A stretch of 64,000 nt of DNA from Ascidia mentula. Its lineage: Eukaryota; Chordata; Ascidiacea; Phlebobranchia; Ascidiidae. The position numbers and the translations under genes are program-made. Numbering within the stretch: the first letter of the stretch is position 1; each line of letters starts with the position of its first letter. The stretch lies in the NCBI GenBank assembly GCA_947561715.1, contig OX387200.1, forward strand, positions 6,884,501-6,948,500. The letters run 5' to 3'. The notes under the pieces were generated by a model. It was not told the origin of the DNA. It saw nothing but the letters and a program-made list of their open reading frames with translations, and searched no databases. Positions 53,701 through 64,000 of this stretch are shown one piece after another.

Positions 53701-56700
53701 CTTCCTACTGAAACAGGTACTTGCGAGTCGCAAGCCCATCACGATACAAGGCTTTGTTGATGTGGTCAATTTCATGTGTGTATGGCATGCAGTTTGTGTT
53801 GTCGGATTGTGTGGCTTTGCTCATCGCGGCAATCAATGTACACGTTAAACTGCTTTTCGAAAACGGGTAAAATAAGATTGTCAATTGAACATTTCACCTG
53901 TTTGGAGACCTCGCACCGTGTCTTTTCTGCACAGTGAAAGCAAATGAGCTGCACATTTCGTTAGTAACGATACCTTATCATTAATCTCCCCAAAAAAGTT
54001 TGGTCATTATGTGTGATGCACGCTTTAGCTTCACGTCATGTGTGAGATGTTGCTGTGATACATATTTGCCGTGTGTGAATGGCTGCAAGTTCCGACTCTC
54101 ACGCTAACTTGTTGTTTCCACTTTGCCCTGGCCACACCGGCATTTCTGCGAAGAGTGAATTTTCACCTTTTCCATTTGTGTGCTTTCTGTCTGTGTTTTC
54201 ATTACAGCTGGCTTGTGGCGTTACGCGGCTGGTGTAATTGGTACTTTCACAACCACAAAGTGCAGAATGTCGTAACCATGTCTTCGTTCCAAAACTGCAA
54301 CGTTTGAAGTTTTGGTTTGTGTTTGTGTTAACATGTTTCGGAATTGATCACTGTATATAGTCGCAAATCTTACAAAATGGCTTCCTTAATACAAAAATGC
54401 CACGTTAAAAATTCCCAGGCATGTTGTTGTAACCACGTTTTGCAGCTCCCTTTATGGCTGAGGAGGACCAAGAGCCGGTGGATCTTCACTCGAATGTTTA
54501 CGAATCTCATCCCGAACCCATGCTTCCGAATGTGGTGGAAAAACCACTTGCTACACACCGGGAAAAGGAGTTCGCTCCTCTGGTGGATTTGCCGCCATCT
54601 TCCTTTGCCGGCGTCACTGACCTGATTGGGGAGGGTGACGATGAGCCGGAAGATCTTTTGAAGCAAGGTGGCTGTTACGTTTCTGTGTTTGCACTCCCTA
54701 TGTGGGGTACTGTTTGTGCGTGTGGACTGGTTGAAATGTTTTCTTGTTGTGAGTGTGTATAGGGTGGATGTTAGTAGTCCCAGGTAAACAGCGCCTCATC
54801 TTGTTATTTTTGGTAAATCTTAATTTAAGATTTTATTAATTTGTTCAATAGCAGGGCGTTGCATGTTTGTGACAACGGTGTTGGTACCGACCTTGTGCCT
54901 ATTTTCGACAAAAAAAGCAATTTGGTGTATGATGTGAAGTACTGTAAGTTATAGTTCTGCCTGTCGGTTGTGTTTGTGGTGGCAATTGAACGTGTTTGTT
55001 CGTAAGTTCTGTGTTTTTTTTCTAAAAGAGGACAGTACTTTTCTTTCTTTTAATTACGCCCCTTCAGCTTAGTTATGTAATACTGCTAATTGGGGTGTGG
55101 TGCTTTAATTAGTGAAATTTAGACGCTGCCGGATTTGTGGAGGATTGGCTGCTAATCGCTTTTAGTAGTGACATTGGTTTGTTTGCACTCGTGTGATTGC
55201 ACTTTTTGCAATAAATATTGCAGCTTTGTACTGCGCAGATGCAAAAAGATATGTATGGCAAAGTGTTATCACAACAAACATTTTTATTGGTGATGGTTTT
55301 CGTTTATTGTACAAGCATTTTTATGTAGGAGTATGCTCTTTGCATTTTCAAAATCGCGGTGATTGCAAGCGTAAGATGGCTGTTCCAATTTCTCTTTCTG
55401 TCGTATGATGAATCTCTAGGTGCCAAATCCCTATTTTGGGGATTTGCATGCATTACGGTCCGTTGCGTGTGGATTTAAACGTGTAAAATGCACAGCATGG
55501 CTTATTTGGCTCTATAACTGTATCGGTATAAAAACTGAAATAATCTTTCTTGCGTATGCCTAACGCTCGCAGTTTTCCTATGGAATAATGAAAAATCCCG
55601 CTGCTCACTGAAGCGCCGCGCCTAATCGTGTCACGTGACCGTTGACGTTGGAATCCGATTTTTCCTATTGCGCGCGTGCCCGTGCGCCGGTGTGCTTTAA
55701 TTAGTGACGCGCACCACCGTGGAAGCACACCCGTGCGCCACTTCACAGCTGCTTCTGTTTTTTTTAGTAGGTTGCACGTGGACAATTGGTCCGAGCTTAT
55801 TACGTGACATTAAGTGTTCGGTTCCAATTGTATGTTGGATTCAAGTTACACGTTTTTTGGAAAACAAAGTAATGCCTCCAGGTTTCAAGGTTGCGTCCGT
55901 TAAAAGAGTTCAAACTGGCTTCAACCGGCGCTTTCTGGTTGTTGCAACACTTCGTTATTATAATCAAATGTACCGTGGCTAATTTGGATTTCGCTTAGTT
56001 GGATTCGTGTTCATTGGGGCAGCGTTAGTTAGTCGATGTAGTTAAGTGTAAAAGCGCTTAGTTGAAACTGCAACGCTACATTTTGTACATTGGTCTGAAG
56101 CAGGTAATGGTTGCAGTTTTACTGTGTTTTACATTCATTTTATAGCGGTAGCATTGAAGCGATTAGAATTTCAACTTCCGTCGTTTCTTTCATTTGTACG
56201 TAACGTTGTCCTGAATGCCGTAAAACAACTTAAACTCCGTGCTTAGACGGTCTCCACAGTCTTTAGCTGACGGTTATAGCCTACCTACTGCAAGGTTTAT
56301 ATGTTTTATTGGTGCTGGTCCAAGTTTACCCCACATTGTTTATGAAGACTTCGGCGAACTTACCATGAGCAGCGTCAGTTCATTTCCAATTAATCGTCTC
56401 TTATCATATTTGTAGTGAAGTCATGGACGGGTGTGGATGTTAAGGCAAAGGCAAGACTTTGTTCTTTGTTAAAGCAGTTTGTGCTGCTCATAATACAGTG
56501 GAAATGTTGAGCCCTGGTGTGGTAATGGTTTTGAGATCAAAGCCTGATACTGATGCCCATTGCAAAAGCAAGTTACAAATTTGGCGATGTATTTCTTTGT
56601 TTACATAATAATTGTAATTGTAATGTGTTATGAAATGGGCTTAGCACAAACTTACTAAATTCAAGATGGAATATTGACTTTAAGTGGGCAGTAAAAGTGA

Positions 56701-59700
56701 TAATATAGACTTCAGGGGGCTTCCTTGTGCCTAATAACTTCCTTCAAGTGATGGTTTGTGGCATTTTCCTGCATTCTATTGAATACAACTTCCTACACGG
56801 AAGTTGGAAGCGCCATACACATTAATTAGGCAAAGGAGCACATCAATTACACATGGTTTTTGTATCCTTTTTGTGTTTCCTACCGTCATCTTTGCTGTGT
56901 ATAAAACTGATATTTACCAAACAGCTTTGAATTTCATGAGGAACCAATGAAATTGATGTAGTTGTACTTACCTTATTCCATAAGGTGTAAGTCTGCATTT
57001 TTTTAGATTTTGTTTTAGATTTAAGTATATATCTGTTAGTAGCCATAACATAGAATCTGCAATATGGGAGACAAGCATTCTGCCAAGACTAATGGAAATG
57101 GTTTAAAAAAAGAATATGAAGGTATTGTGTGGCATAGAATGTGTTTTTGTGATGTGGTGATGGCAGGAAGTGTGTGAGGGTTCGGTATAGATCAACTGGT
57201 GGTGTTGCGTTGGTGGGATATAGTTTAGTATTTAGGTGTGGAATGTCGGAAATTCCTTCGAATGAACTCCTGCTTCACAAAGAAACGAAACCCATGCAGT
57301 ATTACTAAGAAATAAATGAATTAGGCAGCATTTAATACATGGGGAAAGATGTTGGTTAAACAAAATGGTTGGGTGTTGCTTACAGATGAGCCTGCTCTAC
57401 CAGAGCCAATAGAGCCTGAAATCCCTGCCCAAGAACCCCTTGACCCTGTTAAACCAGAAACAGTGCCTCCAGTGGAAGAGGTTGAGAGACCTCAGTCAGA
57501 TGAGCCATCGTCTCTTTTCAAATCATTCGACGTCTCATCTCTTATGACTTGCTCTGTTGGTGGAGGTATAGCCACGATGCTGCATGTTGTTTACATCGCA
57601 CTGATCAGCCATCATTAAACCTGATTGGAGCTAAATAAATCACTGTTATTTATGGTTTTCTTTGCCACCTTTCTATCAGAAGAATGGTGGCATTGTGTTG
57701 GTGTGACCCTCCACTGTGGTTTTGTGTTTTATGCCACTTCACAAACGTTTTAAAGAAAGCTTAGACACTTATACATGGTTTCTTCCAGACCAATTCACAA
57801 GCATTGACACTTAGAATTATCTCCAAAATTATTAAGAAGATAATGTAAGTGATATGATGCAAGCCACTATGTAATAAACTAAAAAAATGCCAAAAAAAAA
57901 ATTTGAACCTGTAGTTAATGTTATTGAGGGTCATACCAGTATAACAAGCTAATTATTATTTGGCATGGCGGCAAGTTTGATTGTTCACATCTGGCAATGC
58001 TCTGCTTGGGCACAGTGATGGACATGTCATAGAAAGTAACAAGATACTTGGTATACTTTCAGATAACGAGAAGAGCAGTAGCCCAGTGCAGTGTGATGAC
58101 CCAGGTACACAAAATCAAAACAATATTGAGAGGAAAATCAATATAATCAATATCAGGTCATTGTACGTGCCAGTGCATACACTCTAATTGATACTTTAAC
58201 GAATGCTTAGATTCAAGTGTACGACTCCACATGGGAATTCATCAACTTTGTAAACATTTTGCAAAAATTTAACCCCTTTTTTTTTCAAGTACCCATAATT
58301 AACAACAAAGTAATGTTTATCATGAAGGACAATGACAACCAAATTTGTGAAATAATGACCTGATAGTGATAAAATGTGCCCTATTTTGTGTAAACACAGC
58401 AGCTTCAGCACGCAGAATAACCATTAGCATAAGCAGCTCAGCACCATATTTTGTGCAAAATATGGTGACAACTTGTCACATAGCACAGACAGCTTGCAGT
58501 TTCACTGTAGCATGCAAAACATGGCTGAAATGTACTGTCAGTTTTGCATCCCAAGGTCATATATCACAAGCAGTCATTCAGTGTAGTGGAGATGTATGTG
58601 TTTTCCAGTAACCTTTGCATGCATGTTTTATTTTGTGTTTGTTTGCATTTGTTGGTGTTAATTAGTTAAACATATGTTATTAACAAAAGTAAAATAATTT
58701 GATCTTTTTTTGGTGCAAGCTTTTGCATTTTGGCATGAATGCAGTAAGTATATTTTTGCCTAAGTTTTTGATAATGCTGGTGCTGAAAAAATATTGTTAT
58801 ATATCTCTAACAGACAGCTAGAATAACAATCTCATGCTTGTAAGCAAAACAACTATCTTAACATCCTAATCTATTTTTTTTGCAAGCCTTCTTTGATTAG
58901 AGGTTAAGTGATCTTTTACAACACAACACAATAAAAGCATTTGTCTACAGTCGTTGACCTTCTCTACTGGAAAGATATCAAGGTTTCAGCAGTGACCTTT
59001 GCACTGACCTTGTTGGTTCTTTTCTCATTGTGCTGTTGCAGTATAGTGTCAGTGTTTTCTTACCTAACACTTTCACTTCTCACTGTAACTGTTTCCATTC
59101 GGTTTTACAAGTTTGTCATTCAGACACTCAATGGAACACAGCAACCTAATCCATTTCAGTAAGTCAGGAGCATGTTATTTTTCTTGATAAATGGTAACCA
59201 ACAGGACATACGAGCTATGTGGTATCTAATATATACATACATGTTAACGGTTTTGTCAAAATGAATTTTCACTTATAGGTCGTTACTTGATGCTGAAGTC
59301 ACCCTTTCACCTGAACAAGTACACAAATACACCGATGCTATTCTCACCAGATTAAATGCTATTATTGTTAATACCAGAGATTTGGTGCTGGTGAAAAACT
59401 TGGTAGCCTCCCTGAAGGTAATTAGGTTTTTTTGAATTACCATCACAGAAAGATTGAAAGCAATTATGTTTACAGTTTGGGGTGTTTATGTGGCTTCTTA
59501 CATACATCGGAGCTTGTTTCAATGGACTCACTCTGCTTATTATGGGTATATATTTTAGGTGTAAATAAACCTTTTTTGAACTAATTTGATGAGTTATAGG
59601 TAAAAAAATTAGTTCGAACTTACTGATGGGAAGTATTTCTTTTCAACATTTACTTGTTTTACTAGCTGACGTCCTTGCCTTTGTTTTGCCACCAGTCTAC

Positions 59701-59814
59701 CAAAAGTACCAGAAACCAATTGATACCTACTATGGACAGGCGATGGGAAAAGCTTGTGAAGTTATGGCTCTAGTTAGATCAAAAATTCCTGGTGCCAAGC
59801 CAAAATCGGAGTAA
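50796..59814 (+). CDS. RTN: reticulon, long isoform
   Basis: Ten exons join in frame (50796-50916, 51206-51316, 51742-51774, 53651-53716, 54446-54667, 57386-57565, 58951-59158, 59279-59417, 59476-59545, 59666-59814) to give 432 residues. Reticulons insert hairpins into the ER membrane and curve it into tubules. Residues 245-432 are the reticulon homology domain: VVDLLYWKDIKVSAVTFALT, first hydrophobic hairpin, a roughly 66-residue loop ending LVKNLVASLK, second hairpin beginning FGVFMWLLTYIGACFNGLTL, and a basic tail ending IPGAKPKSE. The exon structure of this domain matches vertebrate RTN genes. The N-terminal 244 residues are acidic and Pro-rich, as in other reticulons, and not conserved. 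All N-terminal exon junctions are phase 1, so exons can be skipped freely and alternative first exons can splice in. Confidence 0.95.
52177..52295 (+). promoter_or_regulatory. putative internal reticulon promoter with CRE-like site and TATA box
   Basis: A TGACGTAA element at 52177-52184 resembles a CREB/ATF site, and TATAAG at 52290-52295 could be a TATA box. They precede the alternative first exon by about 220-340 bases in a locally GC-rich, CpG-containing region. Function is inferred from position and motif only. Confidence 0.45.
52516..52534 (+). CDS. RTN: alternative first coding exon of reticulon (internal promoter 1)
   Basis: ATG plus six codons (MSSLYC) and one base, ending at a strong donor, GCG/GTAAGT. 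The phase is 1, matching the next reticulon exon at 53651, so it would give a shorter isoform lacking the first three exons. A GC-richer upstream region with promoter-like elements supports it. Confidence 0.65.
57064..57121 (+). CDS. RTN: alternative first coding exon of reticulon (internal promoter 2)
   Basis: ATG followed by 18 codons (MGDKHSAKTNGNGLKKEYE) and one base before the donor GGTATTGT. Phase 1 fits the following exon at 57386, giving an isoform with a short polar N-terminus, like the short C-type reticulons of vertebrates. MGDK is not a clear myristoylation signal. Confidence 0.6.
57566..57639 (+). other. RTN: possible alternative 3' end of reticulon with hydrophobic tail
   Basis: If the donor at 57565 is not used, the frame adds GIATMLHVVYIALISHH and stops at 57616-57618. 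An AATAAA follows at 57634-57639. The product would lack the reticulon homology domain. It may be a real short form or just intron sequence. Confidence 0.35.
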
Positions 59815-60357
59815 CTTCCTTGCACAGGCTGCTAGGGTTTGGGCCCATCTAGCCACATTTTCGTGTTGTTTCATTGTTCTTTAACTCTTGTGTGTTTGTG
59901 TGTAAAGGTTAAAGTTTTTGAGGTATTTTGGGGTGGTTCTAAAAATTTCACTGATAGACAGTTCATACCTATGTAAGGTACGCTTTGAAGGAAGCACCCA
60001 TCACTAAAATTTTCAAACACATGGTTGTCGTACAACCACCAGTCTTGGTGCATGTGCTATTTCATTGTTTTGCTTTGCAAGCTTTCTCTAACCGAATTGT
60101 GATAAGATTTGCCAGCTAACTCACAAAACTGAATATTATTTCGACGTTGTACACCAATGTAGTTTATTTATATAGGGTTTATTGATGCCTATTTACCACT
60201 TAAAATCCTGCAAATGTGTGGCGTCTGATGTAGATGTATCTATAGAATTGTTGACTTCATTAATATTGTAAAAATGTCGGTTTCCGCTATCTATTTTTTC
60301 AAATGTGTAAAGCTCCACAAGAAAGCATGTTGCTTTGTCATACCTTTGCATATGGTT

Positions 60358-60363
60358 AATAAA
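60358..60363 (+). terminator. poly(A) signal AATAAA for reticulon
   Basis: Canonical hexamer about 545 bases after the reticulon stop codon, with no earlier AATAAA seen in the 3' UTR. Confidence 0.6.
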
Positions 60364-60500
60364 TGTTCTTCACACTAAATTTCTCAAGACCACTAAATAA
60401 TAAAAATGGTGAAATGAGATGTTCTACAGTCGCACGATAGTTGGGTCGTGGTCTAGTTATGTTTGATTGAGGGCCCAGGCAGCTGCTGGCGAAAGGAAGA

Positions 60501-60620
60501 CTTAGGGTGGAATGCAGAAACCCCGCTTAACCTAATCCGGGCTTAACTTTTAAGCCCGGCTTAAAATTGCTAAGCAGAAACCCCGCTTAACTCCTTCTCA
60601 GCTAAGCTCGGCTTAAGTTG
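60501..60620. repeat. palindromic, direct-repeat-containing element (MITE-like)
   Basis: Perfect 10-base inverted arms, CCGGGCTTAA (60537-60546) and TTAAGCCCGG (60550-60559), flank CTT. Two copies of GCAGAAACCCCGCTTAAC lie 60 bases apart at 60515 and 60575. The whole patch repeats the words CTTAA and GGCTTAA on both strands. It could be a short non-autonomous DNA transposon remnant. Confidence 0.5.
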
Positions 60621-62449
60621 AGATTTTGTATCGATTGTCCGATGCATGTGACACGGAAAAATCAAACGTGTTGATAATTAAACTAAGAGATGTTCATCAC
60701 TTTAAAAGAATTTTTGCGAAAAAAGTAGCTTGATATGATGACTGGTTTCTGAGATACAGCTAATCAAAGTTGCATTTTTACCGCTGCGAACGAAAGCGAC
60801 ATTATTGTTACGTGACGTCATAGAAGGCACTTCGGTCGTTCGAGTGCTTGCAGCAAGCCTTGTGCGTGGGAATGGGAAACATTGTAAAACTGGTTTAGTA
60901 CATATAGTTTTGCAGAAAATAGGGGACAACAAGTGCAACAAACGGATTTTGATTTTAGTTTGAGCTACAGACAGATGGTCGCTGTTTCGACCTATTATAT
61001 CTTAGTTATTTGTGTAATAATACAACAGTTTCTGGGACAGGGTGTTCTTGTTGTTACAGCATTTATGATCGCTAACGTGATACATGAACTTTTGAAAACA
61101 TGACAGAAACAAACCGTCAGTTTAGCATTGTCGTTTTGTCTACAGCAAACGATAGAAGTAGGTTTATTGAATTTTGAGGCTGGCAAAAACCGCCCGAAAA
61201 GGCCGACCAAATTAGCTGATTATGCAACACAGTTATTCTGTCATAATACCACATTTTGCCTTGCAGTAGCGTTGCCTACGAGTTCGCGTCATAAATGATT
61301 TATTTAATTTGCCACAATCAACCACTGATGTTTTTTTTCGAAATATAGTTCGTAACTAGAAATGTTGGAATCTTCAAATCAAAGTCAACACAAAGGTGAG
61401 GTTAAAGTTATGACATCTCGCCCAAAATGACGTCATGTAATGTCACTGAACAAAGAAACGCAGCATCCGCGTCTTATCAAAGTACATAGTAATACCGTTT
61501 TGCTGCTATACCCTTTGGTCTTCCGATTAGGGACAAATAATCCTTTGGTTTGTAACGTCACAGTGACATATTTTTGTGTGATGTAAAACCTTCTCTGGAC
61601 CTTTGAGTTAACGTAATCTGTGGATTCTCCCATGTTTGAAACTATTCGATATCTTTCTTTCACAAGGCCTGTCGTCGAGACGGATGTCAGAAGGCTGTGC
61701 AAGTTCTACAGGAGAGCTTACCTTCGTTTGCATCCTTCGTTTGCATCCTTCGTTCCGTCGTATTTGAGTTGTGTGTTAAATTAGGTAAAGAAACATACGT
61801 GCATAACTTGATCTGCCACAGAATTTATTACGCTGTCGCATGTACGTTGAGCAAGTACTTCACACATTCCTTTTAAGCATGAACTTGTTACATAGATTTT
61901 GTTTGCCCTGGTCTAATTAAATGATAAAAACCTACCTTCCTCTAAAGTAGGCTATTTCAATAATATTGTGCTCAAACCAGGTGGTAGCGAACAGTTTATT
62001 CGGGTAGAGGGTCCTGCACAACTTTTGGTGCAAAAACTATGCACCAGCAGTTTACTAATATATTTGTTTGGGCGGTTTTTCTGTTTTAGCAGCAAAATCG
62101 AATTTGCTGATTATTTAATCCAATGCCTTTTTGCTTTGCCGATATTTACTTCACAAAAAAACACGATACGGTTCATTACTTGACATGGTTGAATAATTTC
62201 ACGTGTGGATTTTTACCACCCTCATTCTGGCAGAATTCTGGCAGAATAATTTTGCAAATTTGCCACATTCTACAAGGCACAACAGGCATTTACTCAAAAA
62301 TTGTTTTTTTTTGGATTAGAATCAAATTACATAGATGAGCAAGCAGATCAAACCTCAAAAAACATTTAAACAACATTTTCCGCAGCTGTATCAATCAAAA
62401 AAATCGCGAATTAAAAAAATCGCCTGGTTTTGCGATTCAGCATAATGGC
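60621..62449. other. intergenic, nothing recognised
   Basis: No supported exon or RNA gene. A small tandem of CTTCGTTTGCATC lies at about 61722-61752. The right end borders the satellite. Confidence 0.45.
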
Positions 62450-64000
62450 GGCATGCGAAAAACTAGTCTAATACAAAGAATTCTGCTCGGCGTTCTGGCA
62501 ATAGGTGCCAATATTGACCAATATCAAGAGAACGGAAATTTAATTCTCTACAACATGCAATTAACAAATTTGAAATTAAGGTGCCGGATGACCTTCAAAT
62601 CGCCGATTGAAGACGACCCGCTTTGAGCGAATCAGCAGCGTGATGGCGTAATGTCGGCATGCGAAAAACTTCCCTATTAAAACAATTCTGCTCGGCGTTC
62701 TCGCAGTAGGTGCCAATATTGACCAATATCAAGAGAACGGAAATTTAATTCTCTGCAACATGCAATTAACAAATTTGAAATTAAGGTGCCGGATGACCTT
62801 CAAATCGCCGATTGAAGACGACCCGCTTTGAGCGAATCAGCAGCGTAATGGCGTAATGTCGGCATGCGAAAAACTTCCCTATTAAAACAATTCTGCTCGG
62901 CGTTCTCGCAATAGGTGCCAATATTGACCAATATCAAGAGAACGGAAATTTAATTCTCTGCAACATGCAATTAACAAATTTGAAATCAAGGTGCCGGATG
63001 ACCTTCAAATCGCCGATTGAAGACGACCCGCTTTGAGCGAATCAGCAGCGTAATGGCGTAATGTCGGCATGCGAAAAACTTCCCTATTAAAACAATTCTG
63101 CTCGGCGTTCTCGCAATAGGTGCCAATATTGACCAATATCAAGAGAACGGAAATTTAATTCTCTGCAACATGCAATTAACAAATTTGAAATCAAGGTGCC
63201 GGATGACCTTCAAATCGCCGATTGAAGACGACCCGCTTTGAGCGAATCAGCAGCGTAATGGCGTAATGTCGGCATGCGAAAAACTTCCCTATCAAAACAA
63301 TTCTGCTCGGCGTTCTGGCAATAGGTGCCAATATTGACCAATATCAAGAGAACGGAAATTTAATTCTCTACAACATGCAATTAACAAATTTCAAATTAAG
63401 GCCCCGGATGACCTTCAAATCGCCGATTGAAGACGACCCGCTTTGAGCGAATCAGCAGCGTAATGGCGTAATGTCGGCATGCGAAAAACTTCCCTATTAA
63501 AACAATTCTGCTCGGCGTTCTCGCAATAGGTGCCAATATTGACCAATATCAAGAGAACGGAAATTTAATTCTCTGCAACATGCAATTAACAAATTTGAAA
63601 TTAAGGTGCCGGATGACCTTCAAATCGCCGATTGAAGACGACCCGCTTTGAGCGAATCAGCAGCGTAATGGCGTAATGTCGGCATGCAAAAAACTTCCCT
63701 ATTAAAACAATTCTGCTCGGCGTTCTGGCAATAGGTGCCAATATTGACCAATATCAAGAGAACGGAAATTTAATTCTCTACAACATGCAATTAACAAATT
63801 TGAAATTAAGGTGCCGGATGACCTTCAAATCGCCGATTGAAGACGACCCGCTTTGAGCGAATCAGCAGCGTAATGGCGTAATGTCGGCATGCGAAAAACT
63901 TCACTATTAAAACAATTCTGCTCGGCGTTCTCGCAATAGGTGCCAATATTGACCAATATCAAGAGAACGGAAATTTAATTCTCTGCAACATGCAATTAAC
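62450..64000. repeat. 205-bp satellite array, at least 7.5 copies, open at the right edge
   Basis: GCATGCGAAAAACT recurs at 62451, 62657, 62862, 63067, 63272, 63477, 63682 (one change) and 63887: one 206-base step, then a constant 205. The first copy is the most diverged near its left end; internal copies differ by only a few bases. Each unit holds GCCAATATTGACCAATATC, a short imperfect palindrome. No open frame or tRNA-like part is visible in the unit. Confidence 0.95.

Overview
The window looks like nuclear DNA of a small-genome invertebrate chordate. An ascidian tunicate such as Ciona is my best guess, inferred from style and gene content rather than proven. The DNA is AT-rich. Protein genes are cut into many short exons with GT-AG introns and two GC-AG introns. 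The recognisable proteins are animal families: syndapin/PACSIN, UBE2Q, ARF6, a retinol-dehydrogenase-like SDR and reticulon. No bacterial, organellar or viral gene was seen.

Layout. 1-6779 (-): PACSIN, cut by the left edge inside its SH3 domain. 7170-7645 (+): a two-exon gene of unknown function, head to head with PACSIN. 9239-13064 (-): a UBE2Q-type ubiquitin-conjugating enzyme. 14544-15074 (+): an intronless ARF6 coding region. 17190-20749 (-): a one-pass receptor with a C-type lectin-like domain and a long Ser/Arg-rich tail. 21-23.1 kb: a dispersed repeat pair and a hammerhead-ribozyme-like core. 24236-25268 (-): a DUF4806-like, probably transposon-associated gene. 25975-42532: a large tRNA array of alternating tRNA-Ser(GCU) on + and intron-containing tRNA-Tyr(GUA) on -, 13 Ser and 14 Tyr copies plus a fused relic, mostly in units of about 1.36 kb, partly organised as 2.72-kb higher-order repeats. 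43444-44908 (-): a type II membrane coiled-coil protein. 47164-49126 (-): an NAD(P)-dependent SDR close to the RDH11-14 group. 50796-59814 (+): a reticulon with three alternative first exons and a possible truncated 3' end. 62450-64000: a 205-bp satellite running off the right edge.

The protein genes do not form one pathway. Several act on membranes: PACSIN bends membrane and binds endocytic partners, ARF6 controls plasma-membrane traffic, and reticulon shapes ER tubules. This is ordinary animal gene neighbourhood, not an operon. The most unusual part is the tRNA array. In its higher-order repeat one half-unit keeps a canonical tRNA-Ser but a broken tRNA-Tyr, while the other keeps an intact tRNA-Tyr and a tRNA-Ser with an acceptor-stem mismatch.

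Exon boundaries were read by eye from splice signals, phase continuity and similarity to remembered family sequences. Untranslated exons and transcription starts are mostly not visible.
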